Assembly: GCA_903945605.1 (NCBI GenBank) | Contig: CAJAWH010000009.1 | Coordinates: 1 to 38,772, forward strand | DNA from: an uncultured Methylococcaceae bacterium | Lineage (GTDB): Bacteria > Pseudomonadota > Gammaproteobacteria > Methylococcales > Methylomonadaceae | DNA length: 38,772 bases | Direction: 5' to 3' | Translations under genes and position numbers: made by a program | Part shown: positions 33,443-38,772 of the stretch, piece by piece | Numbering within the stretch: position 1 is the first letter of the stretch | Layout: each line of letters opens with the position of its first letter | Notes under the pieces: generated by a model | The model's database searches: none | What the model saw: only the letters and a program-made list of their open reading frames with translations | What the model was told of the DNA's origin: nothing

Positions 33443-34630
33443 TTATTGGCTAGACAAGCCCATGGCTTGCCTGGCAAAACGGGCTTTCACCATAGGCAGC
33501 CGGTCCAATACCGTCAAGCCAATATTTCTGGCCGCCGCCAACGCCAACCAGTCGTTAGAAAATATTTTCACCAAGCTATCGGTCAAGTTAATCACATGGC
33601 TATGGTCTTTTTGCCTTGCCCGTACATAGCTGTTTATCAGCGGGGTGGCGCCAATATCTTTGCCTTGCAGATGTTCGGTGCGAATAAATTCTGCCAGTTG
33701 CACCACATCACGCATCCCCAAGTTAAAGCCCTGTCCTGCCACCGGATGCAGTTGATGGACTGCATTGCCGACAATCACTGCCCGTCCGCACATCATACGC
33801 TCGGCACGGATCAGCGACAAAGGAAAAGCGCGTCGAGGTGCAACCAGAGACAGCTCGCCCAACCAATAGCCAAAACTGGCTTGTAAGGCACTGATAAAAT
33901 CCGCTTCCGGGCAAGACAACAAATCCTCAGCTTCATCATGGCGGCGTGTCCATACCACGGCGCTATGATGAGGTGACACCGGCAATAACGCCAACGGGCC
34001 AGAACGGGTAAAACGTTCGTAAGCGGTGTTGTGGTTAGCTAGTGTGGATTTTACGGTGCTGACCAAGGCGGTTTGTCCGTAGTCTGTGGTGTGTTGGGTT
34101 ATGTCCAGCAGCTTACGCACCGAAGACTGGCCACCATCAGCACCGACCAATAACCGTGCCGTCAAATTGACCGGCCCATTATCGAATTTCAAGCTCATGT
34201 TGACGCTGTCATGGCCTGACACCAATCCGGTCAAGCGGGCAGGGCAGAACAGTCTGGTGTCGGTATCGGCCACCAAAGCTGTCAGATGGGATTCAATATC
34301 ACGGGCAGCAATCACATAACCTAACGCGTCCACTTGTGATTTTTCGGCGGACAAGCGGGTTTTGCCAAAATGGCCTTGGTCGGACACATGAATATGTCTG
34401 ATGGCTTCCGCCTTAGCGGCAATCCCCGACCATGCCCCTATAGTGTCCAATACATGGACTGTGCCGGCGGCTAATGCCAAGGCCCGGTCGCCAGCGGCTG
34501 AAGCGTACAATTGCCCGGCTGTTTGCGCCTCAATCAGGGCAATTTTTAAACCGATTCCTTGCAGTGCCAGTGCCAAGCAATTGCCTGCCAGCCCACCGCC
34601 GACAATCACCAAATCATAATCTATTGGCAT
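33443..34630 (-). CDS. ubiH: 2-octaprenyl-6-methoxyphenol hydroxylase UbiH
   Basis: UbiH is an FAD monooxygenase of the aerobic ubiquinone pathway. The 395 residues match the family: the dinucleotide-binding DLVIVGGGLAGNCLALALQG at about 6-25, YVIAARDIESHLTAL, the LLVGADGGQSSVRKLL motif (about 160-175), and the FAD ribityl block VIVGNAVHQLHPVAGQGFNL. The form GNAVHQLHP with N rather than D is typical of UbiH rather than UbiF or VisC. It overlaps the pepP end by 10 bases, and the order ygfB-pepP-ubiH is as in E. coli, though the usual fourth gene (ubiI) is not here. Confidence 0.93.
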   Translation of the reverse strand: MPIDYDLVIVGGGLAGNCLALALQGIGLKIALIEAQTAGQLYASAAGDRALALAAGTVHVLDTIGAWSGIAAKAEAIRHIHVSDQGHFGKTRLSAEKSQVDALGYVIAARDIESHLTALVADTDTRLFCPARLTGLVSGHDSVNMSLKFDNGPVNLTARLLVGADGGQSSVRKLLDITQHTTDYGQTALVSTVKSTLANHNTAYERFTRSGPLALLPVSPHHSAVVWTRRHDEAEDLLSCPEADFISALQASFGYWLGELSLVAPRRAFPLSLIRAERMMCGRAVIVGNAVHQLHPVAGQGFNLGMRDVVQLAEFIRTEHLQGKDIGATPLINSYVRARQKDHSHVINLTDSLVKIFSNDWLALAAARNIGLTVLDRLPMVKARFARQAMGLSSQ

Positions 34631-35940
34631 TGCGTGCCCCCCATTAACGCCTCAATTTCATGCACCGATTTGGGTGCTGCGGCGGTCAACACCTCACAGC
34701 CATCAGCAGTGACCAACACATCGTCTTCAATACGAATGCCAATGCCTCGCCATTGTTCGTCGACTTTTTTACAGTCGCTGGGGATGTACAGGCCCGGCTC
34801 AACGGTCAGCACCATGCCGGGCGCAAATTCGCGCCATTGTTGGTTAATTTTGTAATCACCGACATCGTGTACATCCATGCCCAACCAATGGCCGGTGCGG
34901 TGCATGTAAAAGGCTTTATATTTTTCGTCTTTAATGAGTTTTTTGACGCGGCCTTTCAGCAAGCCCAAATCAAGCAAGCCTTGCGTTAACACAGCCACCG
35001 CGGTTTCATGCGGTTGTATCCAGTTAACCCCGGGTTTGATTTGGGCAATGGCGGCGAGTTGCGCATCCAGCACCAGCTGGTAAAGTTGCCGTTGCGGTTC
35101 GGAAAACTTGCCGGATATGGGGAAGGTGCGGGTAATGTCGGCGGCGTAATGGTTGCATTCGGCACCGGCATCAATCAACAGCAAATCACCTTGTTTAAGT
35201 TTGCTGTTGTTGTCGGTGTAATGCAGGGTGCAGGCGTTTTTGCCGCCTGCGACAATAGCCGGATAAGCCATTGCCCTCAATCCCTCGCGATTAAAATGGT
35301 AGGCCAATTCGGCTTCAATCTGGTATTCATATAAACCGGCCTTGCAAGCTTGCATGGCTGTAATATGCCCTGCTGCTGACACGTCGGCGGCACGGCGCAG
35401 CAATGCCATTTCTTCTGGGCTTTTGAACAGGCGCATTTCATGGACAATACGTTCCAGTGCCGCCAATTCATCCGGCGCCACCACGCCGGTGCGGGATTTG
35501 TTGCGGACAGTGCCGATCCATGCCTGTACATTACGGTCCAGTTCCGCATCACGACCCATCGGGTAATACACCTTGCACTTATCTTCCAGCAAACCGGGCA
35601 AAACCGTATCCAGTTCGGCAATCGGAAACGCCTCGTCGGCACCATAATCGTGTGTCGCACCTTCCAAGCCCGCGTGGGCACCTTCCCACAGCGCTTTGGT
35701 CGGGTCAAATTCACGGCAGAACAACAGGTATTCACCTTGCTCGCGGCCTGGTACAAACACTGCCAAAGCATTGGGTTCGTTAAAACCGGTCAGATAGAAA
35801 AAATCGCTGTCCTGGCGGAACGGGTAATGCACGTCGCGGTTACGGACACAGTGACCGGCACTGGCAAGCAAGGCAATGTTGCCCGGCCCAATCTGTTGCA
35901 GCAAGCGTTTACGGCGTTTTTTAAATTCAGATGATTTCAT
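34621..35940 (-). CDS. pepP: Xaa-Pro aminopeptidase P
   Basis: PepP removes N-terminal residues that precede proline. The 439 residues from the chosen start carry the N-terminal domain (KRLLQQIGPGNIALLASAGH, DSDFFYLTGFNEPNALAVF) and the pita-bread catalytic domain. Metal ligands are visible: LLIDAGAECNHYAADITRTF (two aspartates), HRTGHWLGMDVHDVG (histidine), LTVEPGLYIPSD (glutamate) and GIGIRIEDDVLVT (glutamate). I preferred the ATG at 35940 (starting KSSEFKKRRKRLL) over the one at 35955, because E. coli PepP aligns there. It follows ygfB by about 20 bases and overlaps ubiH. Confidence 0.95.
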   Translation of the reverse strand: MKSSEFKKRRKRLLQQIGPGNIALLASAGHCVRNRDVHYPFRQDSDFFYLTGFNEPNALAVFVPGREQGEYLLFCREFDPTKALWEGAHAGLEGATHDYGADEAFPIAELDTVLPGLLEDKCKVYYPMGRDAELDRNVQAWIGTVRNKSRTGVVAPDELAALERIVHEMRLFKSPEEMALLRRAADVSAAGHITAMQACKAGLYEYQIEAELAYHFNREGLRAMAYPAIVAGGKNACTLHYTDNNSKLKQGDLLLIDAGAECNHYAADITRTFPISGKFSEPQRQLYQLVLDAQLAAIAQIKPGVNWIQPHETAVAVLTQGLLDLGLLKGRVKKLIKDEKYKAFYMHRTGHWLGMDVHDVGDYKINQQWREFAPGMVLTVEPGLYIPSDCKKVDEQWRGIGIRIEDDVLVTADGCEVLTAAAPKSVHEIEALMGGTQCQ

Positions 35941-35958
35941 TGGCAGGCATTCCATTAC

Positions 35959-36486
35959 TCAGTGCAGTGTCAACTCGGGCGGATTGCTGAATTCATGTTT
36001 AAGCAATATGACCGCCGCCCGTAAATATTCGTTGACCTCAACAAAAGCGGCTTCATCTTCGTCGCCTTCGCTTTCGGTGTCCAAACGGGTGCATTCGGTG
36101 ATATCTTTTAAAATTTCCTTGGCTTCCGGTGAGCAATCGGCGGACGCTATAGTCATCCCCAATCCCACTAAAAAACCGTTGCACCAGTTTTTTAGTGCGG
36201 CTATTTGCCCGCTTAGCGAGGTTTCTGCTTCAGCGGGCAAAAAAAGATCAAATTCAAAATTGTCACTGTCCAACAGGCGGCGGGTTTCTTCAAAAAAATT
36301 GGCCAATAACGCACCATCATCCGTGATAGGGGTTGCATCAGCGTCTTGAAATGCTTCCGATAACCAGGCCTTACAGGTTGTCCGCCGATTGCCGCACAGC
36401 ATCCCGGCAGCCATGCCGTGCGCTTCTGCGGCGGTCAATTCCGGTTGTATTTGTTGTACAATGGCATTGATAAGCTGGTAAGCCAT
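35959..36486 (-). CDS. ygfB: UPF0149 family protein YgfB
   Basis: The 175 residues are the YgfB/YecA type: acidic and helical, with the block ELTAAEAHGMAAGMLCG (about 16-32) and FLPAEAETSLSGQIAALKNW, CNGFLVGLGM (about 92-112). The conserved cysteine-histidine-poor core and terminal VNEYLRAAVILLKHEF are present. Its biochemical function is not well defined; in Pseudomonas a YgfB homologue affects beta-lactam resistance and gene regulation. It is the first gene of ygfB-pepP-ubiH and diverges from the TIGR02449/zapA pair, exactly as in E. coli. Confidence 0.92.
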   Translation of the reverse strand: MAYQLINAIVQQIQPELTAAEAHGMAAGMLCGNRRTTCKAWLSEAFQDADATPITDDGALLANFFEETRRLLDSDNFEFDLFLPAEAETSLSGQIAALKNWCNGFLVGLGMTIASADCSPEAKEILKDITECTRLDTESEGDEDEAAFVEVNEYLRAAVILLKHEFSNPPELTLH

Positions 36487-36593
36487 AGTTCCCTGATATT
36501 CACTAAAATAAAAATAACGCTTATGCTAACATTGTTCCAATAGTTGGCCACTATTTGTTGATTTGAAAATAACCATTTCATAGGGCGATCACC

Positions 36594-36821
36594 ATGACCT
36601 ATTGTTCCATTGAAAGCCAATCGGCAATGACTGCGTTGCAAACCAACGTTGATGTGCTTATTGAACGCTATCAAACCCTTAAGCAGGAAAATGAAACCTT
36701 GATGGCGCATCAAGCCTTGTCGTTGCAAGAAAGGATGCTGCTCCTGCAAAAAACCACCCAGGCGCGTGTCCGCGTGGAAGCTATGATTAACCGCCTAAAA
36801 ACTATGGAACAGGGGCTATGA
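36594..36821 (+). CDS. TIGR02449 family small coiled-coil protein (ZapB-like)
   Basis: The 75 residues are almost entirely one coiled coil (LQTNVDVLIERYQTLKQENE, then RMLLLQKTTQARVRVEAMIN). This small protein typically precedes zapA in gammaproteobacteria (TIGR02449). The heptad pattern and size resemble ZapB, and a role in cell division is inferred from its neighbour only. AGGG precedes the ATG. It overlaps zapA by 4 bases, so translation is coupled. Confidence 0.88.
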   Translation: MTYCSIESQSAMTALQTNVDVLIERYQTLKQENETLMAHQALSLQERMLLLQKTTQARVRVEAMINRLKTMEQGL

Positions 36822-37117
36822 GCGAGAAACCCCAATTTATCACATTAACGATCATGGGCAAGGAATACAAAATTATTTGCCCTCTTGAGGAACAGGACGA
36901 TCTGGTTATTTTGGCACAACGGCTAGACCAGCAGATGTGCAAAATGCGTGATTCTGGAAAAGTGAATGGCCCGGAGCGGATTGCCGTGCTGGTGGCGCTT
37001 AATCTTGCCGATGAACTGCAAACCCTAAAAAATCAGCATGAAGTGCTGCAACAGAGTTTCAGTGAGGCACTTAAAAAATTGAACAATAAAGTCGAAAACA
37101 TTTTGGAAAAACCTTAA
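36818..37117 (+). CDS. zapA: Cell division protein ZapA
   Basis: ZapA promotes FtsZ filament bundling at the division septum. The 99 residues show the N-terminal ZapA domain (ITLTIMGKEYKIICPLEEQD, then LVILAQRLDQQMCKMRDSGK), followed by NGPERIAVLVALNLADEL and a C-terminal coiled coil to residue 95. It overlaps the TIGR02449 gene by 4 bases and is followed after about 20 bases by 6S RNA, the standard gammaproteobacterial order. Confidence 0.95.
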   Translation: MSEKPQFITLTIMGKEYKIICPLEEQDDLVILAQRLDQQMCKMRDSGKVNGPERIAVLVALNLADELQTLKNQHEVLQQSFSEALKKLNNKVENILEKP

Positions 37118-37136
37118 ATGCGTTAAACTTTAAACC

Positions 37137-37320
37137 TGTATCTCCTGGAGCGTTCGACAGTGTGCTGGGTGTTTCCTGAACCTGTTTTTACCCCGGGGGC
37201 AATTCTCTGCCATGGTGTGCATGCCCGTTTGCTCGGGAAGCCTGATTGGCAAGTTATGTTCCCACTTGAACCGTTGGTTCAAGGACGAAAGCGCGTATCG
37301 GCGCGGTCGGGAGATGCAAC
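37137..37320 (+). ncRNA. ssrS: 6S RNA
   Basis: 6S RNA binds sigma-70 RNA polymerase by mimicking an open promoter and is released by copying a short product RNA. The ends pair perfectly over eight positions: AUCUCCUG (37140-37147) with CGGGAGAU (37308-37315, one G-U). Sequence marks shared with E. coli 6S RNA are GCTCGGGAAGCC near 37231-37242 and CTTGAACC...GGTTCAAGG near 37265-37283, then GGGAGATGCAAC at the end. The position right after zapA is the conserved one. Exact ends are approximate. The usual next gene, fau (ygfA), is missing; a convergent sulfotransferase lies there instead. Confidence 0.92.
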
Positions 37321-37405
37321 CCCTAAATTTTTTATAGGGCCTAAATAGTGGTTGGCCCGGCTTGTGGACTACGGGCAATCTTGGGGCAAACAGCCCGCGT
37401 CCCCG

Positions 37406-38518
37406 TCACTCTTCAATAACGATAGTATTCTGAAAAATATTACTCTTTTGGCCCATAATCCGCACCACAAAGCTATCCCCTGGCTTCACTTTGGCATCTG
37501 CCGGAAATTCCAAGCTAAACCCGCACATCCCAGTGGGATGGATGCCCTTATCTTTAAGGTCGCCTCTCAGTTTATTGGCTTTGGTATAAAAAGATTGCTC
37601 ATTATTGACGATCACATTTAGGAAAATGGTTGCGCCCGGGTTGTTTTCCAACATCACCCACCCTTTCACCATTTTTGCCGTGACCACATCCAATGCACCG
37701 CGCACCCCATTGGGGCTGTGTGTGGGCGTGCTGTCCCCATTAGCTTCCGCAGGTGTCAACAACGCTTCAATTTTCTTCAGGCATTGCAATTTTGCTTGTT
37801 TGTAAACGAAAATATCAGACCAAATAAGTGGTTGTAAGGCTTGCTGGATTTCCGGTTGCGAACCATCCAAACCGTATTTGGTGGTGGATTTGTTCAGCCG
37901 TTCACCGCGTAACGGCACATCCCAGCCCAAATCATTGGCCAGCACCGCCATGCTTTCGTTATAAAGTTCAGTGATGGCAACAAAATCGAGTTGCTGCAAA
38001 GTCAGCAGGGCTTCAGTCCTTTTTTCGGTATTGACCTTTTGGCTGCCCGGTATGGCCAACAAATAACGCGTTTGGCTATTGTCAAACAGCGCACATTCCA
38101 TGTCATCCAAGTTTTCGACAAAATGTGCCAGCTGGCCCATATCGGCAAAATTAATCCTGGAGAGTTTATGGGAAATTTCTTGCACCCAAACGGGATGGCC
38201 TTGCAAAAAAGCCTCATTGCCTGGCTCTGACAAATGCCTTACCCAAGCCAAATGGGAAATGACATGATCAATCGGTTTGCGGAAGGTGGCAAATTTATAA
38301 TAATCCGCGCTAGGGTAAGAGAGCAAAAAGCGCACGAACGAGACATGCCCGGAAAGAAATTTCTTGGCTGCGTAATAGGATTTGTTGTCTGTCCACCATT
38401 TTGCATCAGTCTCTATATGCACAGCACTTTCATCGCTGCCGAAATGGGAAGCGATATATTTGTTCATAGAGGTGCCTGCGGTCTTGCCAACGTGCAGATA
38501 GAATATTTTTTTATCCAT
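37406..38518 (-). CDS. Sulfotransferase family protein with C-terminal accessory domain
   Basis: The 370 residues begin with the PAPS 5'-phosphate loop FYLHVGKTAGTSMNKYI (H9 to T16) and the 3'-phosphate motif ATFRKPIDHVISHLAW (R80, S88), as in membrane-type carbohydrate sulfotransferases. There is no signal anchor, so it should be cytoplasmic. After about residue 270 a separate beta-rich domain follows (ALDVVTAKMVKGWVMLENNP, GMCGFSLEFPADAKVKPGDS), with a GW motif like modules fused to glycosyltransferases and other cell-surface polysaccharide enzymes. A sugar or polysaccharide acceptor is likely but unknown. No PAPS synthesis genes are in the window. It lies convergent to 6S RNA and upstream of it is a 7-bp repeat array. 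Confidence 0.82.
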   Translation of the reverse strand: MDKKIFYLHVGKTAGTSMNKYIASHFGSDESAVHIETDAKWWTDNKSYYAAKKFLSGHVSFVRFLLSYPSADYYKFATFRKPIDHVISHLAWVRHLSEPGNEAFLQGHPVWVQEISHKLSRINFADMGQLAHFVENLDDMECALFDNSQTRYLLAIPGSQKVNTEKRTEALLTLQQLDFVAITELYNESMAVLANDLGWDVPLRGERLNKSTTKYGLDGSQPEIQQALQPLIWSDIFVYKQAKLQCLKKIEALLTPAEANGDSTPTHSPNGVRGALDVVTAKMVKGWVMLENNPGATIFLNVIVNNEQSFYTKANKLRGDLKDKGIHPTGMCGFSLEFPADAKVKPGDSFVVRIMGQKSNIFQNTIVIEE

Positions 38519-38660
38519 TCAGGAGCTAACTACCAAAAATACAAAAATAAGGGGGAGATTTGTGTGGGCGGTATGATTGCAGACACGACTATTGGCTTAT
38601 TCGGATGCCGTTATGATGCACTTTACATTTAGGCAACAATAGTCCAAGAAACCGAACTTA

Positions 38661-38772
38661 AGCTGAGAGCTGAGAGCTGAGAGCTGAGAGCTGAGAGCTG
38701 AGAGCTGAGAGCTGAGAGCTGAGAGCTGAGAGCTGAGAGCTGAGAGCTGAGAGCTGAGAGCTGAGAGCTGAG
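38661..38772. repeat. Heptanucleotide tandem array (AGCTGAG)n, continuing past the window end
   Basis: Sixteen perfect copies of the 7-base unit AGCTGAG fill the last 112 bases and run off the window. The first copy begins about 143 bases upstream of the sulfotransferase ATG. A period of 7 would shift reading frame if translated, and would change promoter spacing if it lies in one. The preceding 38519-38660 shows no gene. Confidence 0.97.

Noticed and set aside
37130-37378. Small ORFs on both strands across 37130-37378
   Set aside because: The region is 6S RNA by structure, motifs and position; the ORFs are incidental.

Overview
The window looks like chromosomal DNA of a gammaproteobacterium. 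Several gene orders match the E. coli chromosome: yafS-rnhA, miaB-ybeZ-ybeY-ybeX, yffB next to dapE, ygfB-pepP-ubiH divergent from zapA, and 6S RNA directly after zapA. Protein character, moderate GC content and many short interspersed palindromes would suit a methanotroph-like lineage (Methylococcales), but no methane-oxidation gene is present, so that placement is only an inference.

Layout. 1-1.5 kb: end of a YafS-type methyltransferase, rnhA, and a convergent YajD-like HNH gene. 1.5-6.3 kb (minus): miaB, ybeZ, ybeY and ybeX, with galE where E. coli has lnt. 6.4-9.8 kb (minus): speE, a MarR-type regulator with a four-cysteine tail, ubiK and comM. 9.8-12.6 kb (plus): speA and a beta-hydroxyacid dehydrogenase. 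12.7-18.2 kb: a DUF475 membrane protein, then a plus-strand run with a DUF98 chorismate-lyase-like protein, a HAD phosphatase, a low-molecular-weight tyrosine phosphatase, a dienelactone hydrolase and a secreted metallophosphoesterase. 18.4-21.8 kb: an MscK-type mechanosensitive channel. 21.9-23.5 kb (minus): a coniferyl-type aldehyde dehydrogenase. 23.6-24.3 kb: a toxin-antitoxin pair. 24.3-24.6 kb: a frameshifted DUF1640 remnant. 24.8-28.6 kb (minus): the lysine/diaminopimelate cluster dapC-dapD-small ORF-yffB-dapE. 28.7-31.1 kb: a repeat-rich section with a short FG-GAP protein and alanine dehydrogenase. 31.2-31.95 kb: the stump of a DUF499/DUF1156 system. 32.1-33.2 kb: a glycine-rich secreted protein and a glycine-zipper lipoprotein. 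33.4-37.3 kb: ygfB-pepP-ubiH, TIGR02449-zapA and 6S RNA. 37.4-38.8 kb: a sulfotransferase preceded by a 7-bp tandem repeat that runs off the window.

Functional threads. The core genes cover RNA maturation (rnhA, ybeY, miaB, 6S RNA), polyamine synthesis (speA, speE), ubiquinone synthesis (ubiK, ubiH, perhaps the DUF98 protein) and the succinylase branch of lysine synthesis. The accessory parts lie at 23.5-24.8, 28.7-33.4 and 37.4-38.8 kb, where repeats and decayed genes concentrate.

I did not find an intact new system. The observations I rate highest are the DUF499/DUF1156 stump with a definable junction, the three-blade FG-GAP gene between two copies of a 74-bp direct repeat, the possibly leaderless toxin-antitoxin promoter with an operator-like palindrome, the cysteine-tailed regulator in the polyamine locus, and the heptamer array upstream of the sulfotransferase. 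All family assignments come from reading motifs by eye; no database search was run.
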